A stretch of 52,320 bases of DNA, taken from contig NZ_JABELD010000075.1 in NCBI RefSeq assembly GCF_018853445.1, forward strand, positions 1 to 52,320, read 5' to 3'. The DNA comes from Acidithiobacillus concretivorus. Lineage in GTDB: Bacteria; Pseudomonadota; Gammaproteobacteria; Acidithiobacillales; Acidithiobacillaceae. Under the pieces are notes generated by a model. It did not search any database. It was not told the DNA's origin and was given only the letters and a program-made list of their open reading frames with translations. The translations under genes and the position numbers were made by a program. Shown one piece after another: positions 32,562 through 41,578 of the stretch. The stretch's first letter is position 1. Each line of letters opens with the position of its first letter.

Positions 32562-33044
32562 ATGATCATCAGCAACGACAAAGTAGTCACCATCGACTAT
32601 TCCCTCACCGATGAAGAGGGAGAGCTGATTGACAGCTCTGTAGGTGAAGAACCGCTTATTTATCTGCATGGACACCACGGAATCATTCCCGGATTGGAGC
32701 AGGCTCTGGCCGGGCATCGCACGGGCGATAAGGTGGAAGTATCCATTCCACCCGAAGAAGGTTATGGCGACTGGGATGAAGATTTGGTGGAAGTGGTTGC
32801 CAAGGAAGATTTTGATGATCCTGAGGATCTCGAAATCGGGACGCAGTTTGAAACCGAAACGGATGAAGGTGCCCGTCTGGCCACAGTGATTGATATTGAA
32901 GGCGAAGATGTGACCGTGGATTTGAATCATCCACTGGCCGGAATGACGCTGAATTTTGATGTCACGGTACTGGATGTGCGTGATGCGACCGCAGAAGAAT
33001 TGGCTCACGGCCACGTCCATGGTGAGCACGGTCACGAACATTGA
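32562..33044 (+). CDS. slyD: FKBP-type peptidyl-prolyl isomerase, SlyD-like
   Basis: 160 aa from ATG 32562. The longer frame begins inside hemH. N-terminal FKBP half DKVVTIDYSLTDEEGELIDSS (landmarks VTIDYSLTDEEG, GLEQALAGH), the inserted IF chaperone domain (EEGYGDWDEDLVEVV, AKEDFDDPEDLE), return to FKBP with VDLNHPLAGMTLNFDV, and a His-rich tail HGHVHGEHGHEH. The tail binds nickel and other metals. It acts as a folding helper and metal store in the cytoplasm. Confidence 0.93.
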   Translation: MIISNDKVVTIDYSLTDEEGELIDSSVGEEPLIYLHGHHGIIPGLEQALAGHRTGDKVEVSIPPEEGYGDWDEDLVEVVAKEDFDDPEDLEIGTQFETETDEGARLATVIDIEGEDVTVDLNHPLAGMTLNFDVTVLDVRDATAEELAHGHVHGEHGHEH

Positions 33045-33079
33045 GCGAGGCTGTTTGCAGCAGCAACAATTTCTGAATC

Positions 33080-34234
33080 TTGTTGCGAAGCGGTAACGGC
33101 TTGCGCGGTTTAGGTTTGATGTCCGGAACCAGTGCGGATGGTGTTGATGCAGCAGTGCTGGATTTCGGTGTTGCTCCCGCACAGGGATATGCCGGTTTGT
33201 TCAGCCAGGCTTTTGCTGCACCCTTGCGGGAAATGGTGCTTGCCGCCAATGGCCCCCTGAATGTTGAGCAAATGGCCGTACTGGATCGTCAACTGGGGGC
33301 CTGTTATGCGGAGGTGGCAGAGGCTGCCATTCGTAAATTGGGTCCGGTGGATTTTATTGCCCTGCATGGCCAGACCATTCGGCATCAGCCGCGCGCTGTT
33401 CCCGGTTTTACCCTGCAGATTGGCTCAGCCGCCGATGTAGCTATAGCTACGGGTCTGACGGTGGTCCACGATTTTCGGCGAGCCGATGTGGCTGCCGGTG
33501 GTGAGGGTGCACCATTGGTTCCTCCGTTTCATCAGCGCCTGTTTCAGGCAGATCAGCCGCGTCTGGTTCTGAATCTGGGCGGTATGGCAAATTTGACCTG
33601 GATTCCCGGCGCTGATGACTCCCAAACTTTGCAGGCCTTCGATACCGGGCCTGGGAATGTGTTGGTTGATGCAGCGGTCCGGATTTTGACTAAAGGCGAA
33701 GCCTGTTGCGATCTGGACGGCAAATTGGGAGCGGCCGGTAAGGTTCAGGCGTTGCCCCTCGCTCAGTGGTTGAAACACCCCTATTTCCTGCAATCTCCAC
33801 CAAAAAGTACCGGTCGTGAAAGTTTTGATGACCGGTTGGTCGGTCAATGGTGGCATGTCTGGAAATATTCGGGGGCGGATTTTGTGGCTACGTTAACGGC
33901 ATTGACGGCCATAACGGTGGCAGATGCCCTGCGAAAATGGACACCTAGTGCCAAAGAGTTGCTGGTGTTTGGCGGCGGCGCTGAAAATCCAACGCTGATG
34001 CGGGCCATCCAGGCGGCTTTGCCGGAGCTGCAGGTACATTCGGGGGCGGAGCTCAGCGGTATTCCCAGCCAGGCACTTGAGGCTTTGGCCTTTGCCTGGT
34101 TGGGTGAACAATGCTTGCGAGGGAAAACTCTCCCGTATCAACAGGTGACGGGAGTTCGTGAGCCGGTAATCTTGGGCAATATTCTGCCAGGCAGGAACTG
34201 GCCGGAATTATTATCTCGACTGACCGACGCCTAA
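33080..34234 (+). CDS. anmK: Anhydro-N-acetylmuramic acid kinase AnmK
   Basis: 384 aa from TTG 33080. TTG 33083 and TTG 33101 are also in frame; residues before LMSGTSADGVD are needed, so ATG 33119 is too late. It phosphorylates and opens anhydroMurNAc during cell-wall recycling. MSGTSADGVDAAV, ALHGQTIRHQP, NLGGMANLTW, FDTGPGNVLVDA and VFGGGAENPTLM are clear. It is followed at once by repeat copy 4. Confidence 0.93.
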   Translation: MLRSGNGLRGLGLMSGTSADGVDAAVLDFGVAPAQGYAGLFSQAFAAPLREMVLAANGPLNVEQMAVLDRQLGACYAEVAEAAIRKLGPVDFIALHGQTIRHQPRAVPGFTLQIGSAADVAIATGLTVVHDFRRADVAAGGEGAPLVPPFHQRLFQADQPRLVLNLGGMANLTWIPGADDSQTLQAFDTGPGNVLVDAAVRILTKGEACCDLDGKLGAAGKVQALPLAQWLKHPYFLQSPPKSTGRESFDDRLVGQWWHVWKYSGADFVATLTALTAITVADALRKWTPSAKELLVFGGGAENPTLMRAIQAALPELQVHSGAELSGIPSQALEALAFAWLGEQCLRGKTLPYQQVTGVREPVILGNILPGRNWPELLSRLTDA

Positions 34235-34254
34235 GTATCTGGTTCTGTAATTTT

Positions 34255-34446
34255 AAAAACGGCAGAGGGTCGGAAGGCTTTGCCGCGACTTTGACCCGCG
34301 CCGTTGTTGTTCTTGGTGAAATCCGGCGCCCGTCAGGAGAGCTGTCTGAGCCCGCAGGGCGAGTTCTCTCCTGACAGCAGGATGAGCCTTAGAACAACAG
34401 GCAAGGGACGTTGGCGCAAAAAGCCTCCCGACCCTCTGCCGTTTTT
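34255..34446. repeat. Long-palindrome intergenic element, copy 4 (subfamily B)
   Basis: 192 bp between anmK and aroE, 20 bases after the anmK stop. The variable arm is AGAGGGTCGGAAGGC on the left and GCCTCCCGACCCTCT on the right, complementary save for one A-C mismatch, and different from the other three copies. The inner core and tip (GCCC-gca-GGGC) are kept. This is the only copy between genes read in the same direction, so as a terminator it would insulate aroE from anmK. Confidence 0.93.
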
Positions 34447-34497
34447 AGTTTTATGATCAATAAAGTGCTGCGATATTGGGTTCATGAGGAGCAGGTT

Positions 34498-35382
34498 TTG
34501 GTAACAACAGTGGAAACATGGCATCCCGGTGGAGAAACTGCCGTCTACGGAATCATCGGCGATCCGGTGAAACACAGTCTATCGCCCTGGATGCATCGGC
34601 TGTTTGCGCAACAACTGGGGATCGACATGGTGTATGTGCCGTTTCCGGTGATGGCTGCTGACTTGCCAAAAGCGCTCAAAGGATTGGCGGCAGCCGGTGT
34701 ATTGGGATTCAATGTCACGGTGCCGCATAAAGAATCCACAAAGATCCTGATGGACGAACTCAGTCCAGCCGCAGAGCAGATTGGTGCAGTCAATACTGTA
34801 CATTATACAGCGGGCCGTTTTAAGGGGGACAACACCGATGCCGTTGGTTTTCTGCGGGCTTTGGAGCGTCATGCGGGGGGCAGTTGGCGCTCTGCCCCCG
34901 TTATGGTAATTGGTGCGGGTGGGGCAGCCCGGGCCATTATTTATGCCTTGGGAACGGCTGGCTGCCCCGCTATTTATGTGGCCAACCGCCATGTCGAACG
35001 CGCCGAAAAACTGGCGGCTGAATTTCCCCAATTCCCCTTGCATCCTCTTCCACTGGAACGGCAACGCATTGCCCGGATTTTGCCGCAGACACTGTTGCTG
35101 GTGAATACCAGCGCCTTGGGTTTGCGTGGGGAAGGTCATCCGGAACTGAATCTGGAATTGTTGCCAAATCATGGCAATGTGTACGATGTCGTCTATAACC
35201 CCTTGGAAACCCCATTGTTACGCGTAGCTCGACAATATGGGCGATGTGCAATTGACGGACTGGGTATGCTGGTGGAACAGGGAGCTGAAAGCTTCCGGAT
35301 CTGGACGGGTGTTTTGCCGCAAACCCAGGCTGTGGAGGATACATTACGTCGATGGCTGCAAACCCGGAACAAATCGCTTTAA
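34498..35382 (+). CDS. aroE: Shikimate dehydrogenase
   Basis: 294 aa from TTG 34498, chosen because GAGGA at 34486-34490 is 7 bases ahead. ATG 34453 would add 15 odd residues next to the repeat. It reduces 3-dehydroshikimate with NADPH. SLSPWMH, NVTVPHKES (catalytic Lys), NTVHYTAGRFKGDNTDAVGF (landmark GDNTDAVG), the NADP loop GAGGAARAI, and GLGMLVEQGAESF. The 3' end overlaps pilB by 31 bases. Another shikimate-path gene, aroQ, is at 49189. Confidence 0.94.
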   Translation: MVTTVETWHPGGETAVYGIIGDPVKHSLSPWMHRLFAQQLGIDMVYVPFPVMAADLPKALKGLAAAGVLGFNVTVPHKESTKILMDELSPAAEQIGAVNTVHYTAGRFKGDNTDAVGFLRALERHAGGSWRSAPVMVIGAGGAARAIIYALGTAGCPAIYVANRHVERAEKLAAEFPQFPLHPLPLERQRIARILPQTLLLVNTSALGLRGEGHPELNLELLPNHGNVYDVVYNPLETPLLRVARQYGRCAIDGLGMLVEQGAESFRIWTGVLPQTQAVEDTLRRWLQTRNKSL

Positions 35383-37070
35383 CGCCCGTATTGCGGGCAC
35401 TGGTCAGTAATGGGCTGGGTAATGAAGCGCAATTGGTCTCTCTTGCCAGTGATCCTGGGCGGGGGAAAAAACCATTGCTGTTTTATGCGGTAGAAAAAGG
35501 TGCTGTTTCTGCGCCTGCGCTGATGGCGCATCTGTCCCAGCGCTACAATATGCCGATGCTTGATCTGGATGCGGTCATGATTGATGACCTGTTGGTACGC
35601 CGGATTGATAAAAACCTGATGAGCCGTTATCTCGTCTTGCCCTTATCCAAACGCGGCGAGACACTTTATCTGGCGATGGCTGATCCTACCGACTTCAAAG
35701 CTGTTGAAGACATTAAGTTCAATACCGGTTTGCAGGTTGTGCCGATACTCGTGGAAGCCAATAAGCTGATGCGTGCGGTACACCTGGCCAATAATGCCGG
35801 AACCGGAATTGATGATGTATTTCTTGAAAAAGCACCAGATGTAGATGCGGATGGTGCCCAGGAGGAATTTGATTTATCCAGGGATAGCGATGGCACTGTG
35901 GAGGATGCACCGGTGGTGCGTTTTGTGCAGCAACTGCTTTTGGACGCGATTCAGCGTAGCGTATCGGATATTCATCTGGAACCCTATGAAAAAGATTTCC
36001 GGGTGCGTTACCGCCTGGATGGGGTGTTGCAGGACGCTCTGCATCCACCATTGGCTTTGCGGGATGGGGTTACGTCGCGACTGAAAATTCTTTGTCGTCT
36101 GGATATTTCGGAGCGGCGTTTGCCTCAGGATGGACGCTTACGGGTACGCGTGCCTCCGGCTCGGGTCATTGATTTTCGTGTGTCTTTTTTGCCGACCAGT
36201 TTCGGGGAAACCATTGTCTTGCGTCTTCTGGATCCTGCCAGTTCCAGGGTACCCATCGAACAACTGGGTTTTTTACCTGAACAACGCAAAGCTTTTGAGG
36301 AGGCTATTCACCGCCCCTATGGCATGATTCTGGTAACAGGACCTACTGGCTCTGGTAAAACCACGACGTTATACACCGCATTGAACATTCTCAATACGGG
36401 TGACTGCAATATCAGTACGGCGGAAGATCCCGTAGAAATTCCGGTGTATGGTATCAATCAGGTGAATATCAATGAGCGGATCGGCTTGAATTTTGCCGCT
36501 GCCCTGCGTTCATTTTTACGTCAGGATCCCGATATTATCATGGTCGGTGAGGTGCGTGATCTGGAAACCGCAGAAACTGCGATCAAGGCAGCCCAGACCG
36601 GACATTTGGTGCTGGCCACGCTGCATACCAATGATGCACCTCAGAGCCTGACCCGCCTCGAGAACATGGGTATTCCTACCTACAATATTGCCGGTGGGGT
36701 GCATCTGGTCATGGCTCAGCGACTGGCCCGCAAGCTGTGTACGCATTGCAAAAAGCCGGTGCGTATTCCTGATCAGGCGCTTGTGGAAGCCGGGTTTGCG
36801 GCGGAAGATCTGCAAGGCTGGCGTCCTATGGGTCCGACGGGTTGTGACGAATGTAATAAAACAGGCTATAAAGGGCGTATGGGGCTCTATCAGGTCATGC
36901 CAGTCAGTGAAGCCATGCGCGAAATCATCATGCGGGGTGGCACCGCTATAGATCTGGCGCGGCAGGCAGCCAGTGAGGGGGTGCTCACCATGCGCCAGAA
37001 TGGTCTAAGAAGAATCAAGGAAGGCATAACCAGTCTGGAAGAAGTATTGAGGGTCACCAATCTGCAATGA
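35352..37070 (+). CDS. pilB: Type IV pilus assembly ATPase PilB
   Basis: 572 aa. N-terminal MshEN domain (about 15-150; AVEKGAVSAPALMAHLSQRY), N2 domain (LLLDAIQRSVSDIHLEPYE, RYRLDGVL), ATPase with Walker A GPTGSGKT at 330-337, Asp box AEDPVE, Walker B-like DPDIIMVGEVRD and His box ATLHTN. A zinc tetracysteine motif follows (CTHC, CDEC). It drives pilus extension. The pilC gene normally following is absent here; instead come pilS, pilR and pilD. Confidence 0.95.
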   Translation: MAANPEQIALTPVLRALVSNGLGNEAQLVSLASDPGRGKKPLLFYAVEKGAVSAPALMAHLSQRYNMPMLDLDAVMIDDLLVRRIDKNLMSRYLVLPLSKRGETLYLAMADPTDFKAVEDIKFNTGLQVVPILVEANKLMRAVHLANNAGTGIDDVFLEKAPDVDADGAQEEFDLSRDSDGTVEDAPVVRFVQQLLLDAIQRSVSDIHLEPYEKDFRVRYRLDGVLQDALHPPLALRDGVTSRLKILCRLDISERRLPQDGRLRVRVPPARVIDFRVSFLPTSFGETIVLRLLDPASSRVPIEQLGFLPEQRKAFEEAIHRPYGMILVTGPTGSGKTTTLYTALNILNTGDCNISTAEDPVEIPVYGINQVNINERIGLNFAAALRSFLRQDPDIIMVGEVRDLETAETAIKAAQTGHLVLATLHTNDAPQSLTRLENMGIPTYNIAGGVHLVMAQRLARKLCTHCKKPVRIPDQALVEAGFAAEDLQGWRPMGPTGCDECNKTGYKGRMGLYQVMPVSEAMREIIMRGGTAIDLARQAASEGVLTMRQNGLRRIKEGITSLEEVLRVTNLQ

Positions 37071-37102
37071 ATAACTGATGCAGCGCCACAAGATTCAAGT
37101 TT

Positions 37103-38716
37103 ATGGTATCTGAGTCTATCCAGCAGGACGGATCCTGGCGGCGTCTGTGGGGCGTTTCGGCTTATCGCCTGTTGATTGCCGCTGCAATTGCCATATTGGT
37201 GCAGTTACCAGTCAGTAAAAATTTCCTGGATATAGGTGCGCGCAATCATCCGCTGAGTGTGGTAACTCTCGTCGCTGCCGGGATGAGCATGCTTTATCTC
37301 TTGCTCCTGCTGATGAGATTCCCCGGCCAAGCGCGCTGGCATCTTTGGTCGCAAGTGTTAGTGGATACAGTCCTGGTGTTGCTGCTGCTGCATTATGGCG
37401 GTGGAATAAATGGACCCTTCAGTATTCTCCCTTTTCTGCTGTTGGTGTCAGTGGCCAGTTTGTTGCGGGGGAAGGGCGCATTTTTATTTGTCTGGATATT
37501 ATTGCTGCTTCTGGTGATTGAATCTTTGCAGGGTGGAATGGCGAGCGTTCACCCACTTTTTGGTCAATTATTTATTTATATTCTGGCACTGATTGCGGTA
37601 GCCGTTCTGGCGGACAGCCTGGTGCGGAGTCTGGATCGCGGTAATCGTTTAGCCATACAATGTGACCAGGAGCTGTTCAACCTGAATGTGCTTAATCAGG
37701 AAATCGTTCAGCAGATGGATGTAGGCGTGTTGGTCCTGGACCAGTATAACCGGGTTATCCTGAGTAATCCGATTGCACGCAAACTGTCTGGTTATCGGTT
37801 TTGGGGAAATGTACCTGTTGCCATAGATCTGGTACAGGCGCGCCTGGCGGCGATGTTGATTAAAAATCAGGGTGACGATAATGAAGTCCTGGTTCCTTTG
37901 GGTTCAGGTGATCCGGCTGCAAGGGACCAGACGCAGTCGCTGATGGTGCGAAAAATTGCGCTTCCGGGAAGTCCCTTCCGTCTGCTGCTGTTAAGAGATG
38001 CTTCTGTTTTGCGGGCAATGGAGCGCGAAGCGCAACTCGCCGCATTGGGGCGTCTGGCCGCGAATATTGCCCACGAAATCCGTAATCCGCTCAGTGTCAT
38101 CCGTCACGCAGCCAATCTTCTGGATGAAAGCATGGAAAATGCCAGTTCTCGCCATTTGTTCGAAATACTGGAGAGAGAAACGGTTCGTATCAATGCTATT
38201 GTCGAGTCGGTGCTGGAAATGGCACGACCAGGACCCGCCCATCTGGAGCCTATCGCCTTATCCAGCTGGTTGCCGAAATTGCTTGCCCAACTGCAGACCG
38301 ATCCGCAGTTGGCGGACATGCATGTGCTGGTTCAGGATATCTCGGCGAGCTTGTTGATTTACGCGGATCCTGCACAAGTGCGTCAGGTTTTCTGGAATTT
38401 GCTGCATAACACAGCCCAGTATGCAGTTGACGAAGACGGACTGGTGCGGGTAGAAATCAGTGCTGAACGCTATGGAAAAGAACAAATTATGCTGACGTTA
38501 AGAGATTTCGGCTCCGGTATCCGACCGGAAGTCATGGAACGCATTTTTGAGCCTTTTTTTACGACCAACTCTCGGGGTACCGGACTGGGTTTACCGATGG
38601 TGCGCGAGTTAATCCAAATGAATGGTGGAAATGTGCTGTGTGAGAATCACCCTGATCGGGGTGCCGTATTCAGAATATTCCTGCCTTGCTGGGACCCGCA
38701 TGAGGAGGCGGCATGA
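37103..38716 (+). CDS. pilS: Sensor histidine kinase PilS
   Basis: 537 aa. About six membrane helices (residues 10-170), a PAS-like domain (about 200-300; VGVLVLDQYNRVILSNPIARKL represented by VLVLDQYNRVILSNP), the phosphoacceptor His324 in NIAHEIRNPLSVIRHA and the ATPase boxes FWNLLHNTAQY, DFGSGI, FFTTNSRGTGLGL. PilS senses pilin in the membrane and controls PilR. The gene overlaps pilR by 4 bases. Confidence 0.92.
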   Translation: MVSESIQQDGSWRRLWGVSAYRLLIAAAIAILVQLPVSKNFLDIGARNHPLSVVTLVAAGMSMLYLLLLLMRFPGQARWHLWSQVLVDTVLVLLLLHYGGGINGPFSILPFLLLVSVASLLRGKGAFLFVWILLLLLVIESLQGGMASVHPLFGQLFIYILALIAVAVLADSLVRSLDRGNRLAIQCDQELFNLNVLNQEIVQQMDVGVLVLDQYNRVILSNPIARKLSGYRFWGNVPVAIDLVQARLAAMLIKNQGDDNEVLVPLGSGDPAARDQTQSLMVRKIALPGSPFRLLLLRDASVLRAMEREAQLAALGRLAANIAHEIRNPLSVIRHAANLLDESMENASSRHLFEILERETVRINAIVESVLEMARPGPAHLEPIALSSWLPKLLAQLQTDPQLADMHVLVQDISASLLIYADPAQVRQVFWNLLHNTAQYAVDEDGLVRVEISAERYGKEQIMLTLRDFGSGIRPEVMERIFEPFFTTNSRGTGLGLPMVRELIQMNGGNVLCENHPDRGAVFRIFLPCWDPHEEAA

Positions 38717-40071
38717 TGACAAATCGACCTGGCCCCTCGGCATTGGTAGTAGATGACGAGCCGAGTATTGTTGAATTGTTACAGATTACTTTGCAAGGTA
38801 TGGGTCTGCAGGTGTCAGGTGCAGGTTCTCTGGCAGAAGCGCACGCCCATCTTTCTCATGGTCTCCCCTCGCTGGTGTTGAGTGATTTACGTTTGCCAGA
38901 TGGTTCAGGCATTGATCTCGTGCGACATTTGCACAATGCCTATCCACATATTCCAGTGGCCGTCATTACGGCTTATTCATCGGCAGATGGTGCTGTAGAA
39001 GCCATGCAGGCAGGGGCTTTTGACTATATGTCCAAGCCCATTGAGTTGGCGCGTCTGCGCCAGTTGGTGGCCCAGGCGCTCAAGCTAAATCATCCCCTGG
39101 ACGTGGAGCAGGATGCGACGAACCGGCTGATTGGTCAGTCTCTCGTAATGCAACAATTAAGAGCAGATATTCGCAAACTGGCTCGTAGTAATGCGCCTGT
39201 TCATATTACGGGTGAGTCAGGAACCGGCAAGGAGTTGGCTGCCCGGGCTATTCATGATTCCAGCCTGCGGCAGGACAAGCCTTTTGTGGCTGTGAATTGT
39301 GGTGCGATTCCCGAAGGGTTGATTGAAAGCGAATTATTTGGTGCTGAAAAAGGCGCTTATTCTGGCGCAACCCAGTCCCGCCAGGGGCTTTTCCAGGCGG
39401 CTAACGGGGGTACGCTTTTTCTGGACGAAATTGCTGAGTTACCCATGCTGATGCAGGTTAAGTTGCTGCGCGCTATTCAGGAGCGAGTGATTAGGCCGCT
39501 GGGTGGTGCGCGAGAAATTTCTTTGGATCTGCGGTTTATTTCGGCGACGCATCGCGATCTTGGTGCAATGGTGGAGGCTGGGACCTTTCGTCAAGACCTT
39601 CTTTATCGGCTGAATGTAGTGCAGTTGCACATGCCGCCATTGCGGCAACGACTGGAAGATGTCCCCCAACTGGTTGAGGTGATTCTTCAGCGCATCAGTA
39701 GGCAAGTAGACCAGAGCCCGACCATTTTGGTTGAAGAGGTACTGGAAAAGCTGCAGGAATATGATTTTCCGGGCAATGTGCGCGAACTGGAGAATTTGCT
39801 GGAGCGTAGTCTAGTATTTCCAGACAAGAATATTCTTGAAAATGGAAATCACGTTGCTCCGAACCAGAATGCAAATCAAAGCTTTTCTACGGTTGTCCCG
39901 AAAACAGAATCTGGAGTTGCCTGTACTCTGGATAGAGCCGAAGCCGATCTGCTTCGATCGGTACTTGCAGAGGTTTCCGGAGACCCGGTGGTAGCGGCGA
40001 CGCGACTGGGTATTTGTCCACAATCTTTTGCGCTCAGGTTTACCCGTGTCGTGACCGGGAGGGGGGGGTGA
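38713..40071 (+). CDS. pilR: Sigma-54-dependent response regulator PilR
   Basis: 452 aa. Receiver with Asp58 (LVLSDLRLPDGSG), AAA+ with Walker A GESGTGKE, Walker B LFLDEIAELP and RQDLLYRLNV, and a C-terminal Fis-like helix pair (VVAATRLGICPQSFALRF). It should activate the pilin gene with RpoN. The sigma-54 contact loop reads GAYSGA (214-219) in place of the usual GAFTGA, and the DNA-binding end is weakly conserved and short. The 3' end carries a run of eight G that doubles as the ribosome site of pilD. Confidence 0.9.
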   Translation: MMTNRPGPSALVVDDEPSIVELLQITLQGMGLQVSGAGSLAEAHAHLSHGLPSLVLSDLRLPDGSGIDLVRHLHNAYPHIPVAVITAYSSADGAVEAMQAGAFDYMSKPIELARLRQLVAQALKLNHPLDVEQDATNRLIGQSLVMQQLRADIRKLARSNAPVHITGESGTGKELAARAIHDSSLRQDKPFVAVNCGAIPEGLIESELFGAEKGAYSGATQSRQGLFQAANGGTLFLDEIAELPMLMQVKLLRAIQERVIRPLGGAREISLDLRFISATHRDLGAMVEAGTFRQDLLYRLNVVQLHMPPLRQRLEDVPQLVEVILQRISRQVDQSPTILVEEVLEKLQEYDFPGNVRELENLLERSLVFPDKNILENGNHVAPNQNANQSFSTVVPKTESGVACTLDRAEADLLRSVLAEVSGDPVVAATRLGICPQSFALRFTRVVTGRGG

Positions 40072-40868
40072 CGTCACTCTTTCCCTTCGCCGGTTACGTA
40101 TTTGTGGGGCTGTTCGGATTGCTGATTGGCAGTTTTCTCAATGTGGTCGTGCACCGCGTTCCCCGCCGGGAATCGATCATTCGGCCTTCTTCCCATTGCC
40201 CTCAGTGTGGGCATGTGCTCCGTGCCTGGGAGAATATTCCGGTGCTGAGCTGGCTATTGCTACGCGGTCGCTGTCATTCTTGTGGTAGTTCCATCTCCTG
40301 GCGCTATCCTGCTTTGGAGTTGTTGACGGGAATATTCAGCGTAGTGGTTGCCTGGCAATGGGGATTTCGTTGGTCATTAATTCCTGCACTGTTTTTCACC
40401 TGGACTTTATTGGCGCTTACCCTGATTGATCTGGAAACGCAATTACTCCCGGATCGCATTACCAAACCGGGTATGCTCCTCGGACTGCTCATTAATGCTT
40501 CCGCTTTTTTGGGATCGGGACTGGCCCTGACCACGCCATTGAATGCTCTGCTTGGCATTGTTCTGGGATATGGCAGTCTGTGGTTGCTGGCGACCGTGTA
40601 CTTGAAAATGACCGGGCGGCATGGCATGGGTGGCGGTGATCTCAAGCTGCTCGGCTTGATTGGTGCGTGGCTGGGTTGGCAGGCAGTTTTCCTCACCCTG
40701 TTTATAGCCGCCATAAGCGGGGGGCTGGTTGCCACGGTCTTTTTGCTGCGCGGAAAAGGCCGGGATTACGCCATCCCCTTCGGACCCTATCTGGCTCTGG
40801 GGGGCTGGCTTATGCTCCTCTGGCCCGGTGATATTATCCATGCGTATCTGCAGTTGCTGGGGGCCTGA
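40068..40868 (+). CDS. pilD: Prepilin leader peptidase / N-methyltransferase PilD
   Basis: 266 aa from GTG 40068, overlapping the pilR stop (GTGA). It cuts the leader of type IV prepilins and methylates the new N-terminus. GSFLNVVVHRVPR is followed by the paired CxxC motifs CPQC and CHSC, then about seven membrane helices with the catalytic aspartates in TLIDLETQLLPD and GGGDLKLLGLIGAWLG. It serves pili and type II secretion alike. Confidence 0.95.
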   Translation: MTSLFPFAGYVFVGLFGLLIGSFLNVVVHRVPRRESIIRPSSHCPQCGHVLRAWENIPVLSWLLLRGRCHSCGSSISWRYPALELLTGIFSVVVAWQWGFRWSLIPALFFTWTLLALTLIDLETQLLPDRITKPGMLLGLLINASAFLGSGLALTTPLNALLGIVLGYGSLWLLATVYLKMTGRHGMGGGDLKLLGLIGAWLGWQAVFLTLFIAAISGGLVATVFLLRGKGRDYAIPFGPYLALGGWLMLLWPGDIIHAYLQLLGA

Positions 40869-40874
40869 TCCATT

Positions 40875-41483
40875 ATGCGCTTAGGACTGACCGGCGGAGT
40901 TGCCAGCGGTAAAAGTACCGTGGCGGAGATGCTGCGGGCCTTGGGTGCGCATATTCTGGATGCGGATCTCATGGCCCGTGAGCTGGTTGAGCCGGGCCAG
41001 CCGGCCCACGCGGCGATTGTCCGGCACTGGGGGCCGCAATATTTGCTGGCGGATGGTTGTTTGGATCGGTCTTTGTTGCGGGAGCGGATTTTCAGTGATC
41101 CGGCCGCCAAAAAATGGCTGGAGTCCCTGTTGCACCCCCAGATTCGCCAACTTTTTCTGGACCGCAGTCAAAGTCTGCAAAAGGACCAGCCCGAAGCGGC
41201 CATCGTTTGGGTAGTGCCGCTTCTTGTCGAAAACCATTATCAGGCGCTGCTGGATCAGGTTCTGGTTATTGATTGCCCAAGTTCTTTGCAAATTGAACGA
41301 TTACAGTTGCGTCCCGGCTGGTCTAATACGCAAATTGAGGCTGTTCTGGCGGCGCAACTTCCGCGTGCCGAGCGGAATGCCGCTGCAGATTACGTTATTA
41401 ACAATGAAAAAGACGTGCAGGCTTTGCATGAAGCCGTTTTGGTTTACTGGGAAGCAGTTCATAAAGCCCTTGGATTTGCCTAG
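40875..41483 (+). CDS. coaE: Dephospho-CoA kinase
   Basis: 202 aa. P-loop GLTGGVASGKST at 4-15, ILDADLMARELV with the substrate Asp, HPQIR, VVPLLVENHY, and the lid/adenine region with RPGWSN and AADYVINN. It adds the last phosphate of coenzyme A. pilD-coaE-zapD is a familiar order in proteobacteria. It starts 6 bases after pilD. A hairpin (ATTGCCTG 41488-41495 with CAGGCAAT 41507-41514) follows the stop, without a T-run on this strand. Confidence 0.95.
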   Translation: MRLGLTGGVASGKSTVAEMLRALGAHILDADLMARELVEPGQPAHAAIVRHWGPQYLLADGCLDRSLLRERIFSDPAAKKWLESLLHPQIRQLFLDRSQSLQKDQPEAAIVWVVPLLVENHYQALLDQVLVIDCPSSLQIERLQLRPGWSNTQIEAVLAAQLPRAERNAAADYVINNEKDVQALHEAVLVYWEAVHKALGFA

Positions 41484-41578
41484 AAAAATTGCCTGTGGCA
41501 ACCTGTCAGGCAATGCCCGAAAATGGTGCATTAATTGCTGTCACTATGAACAGTTTTTACGGATAAAAAAGGACAGGC

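Noticed and set aside
41488-41514. Hairpin after coaE as a terminator
   Set aside because: The T-run is on the strand opposite to transcription. On the coding strand the hairpin is followed by GCCCG, so it is noted only as a stem.
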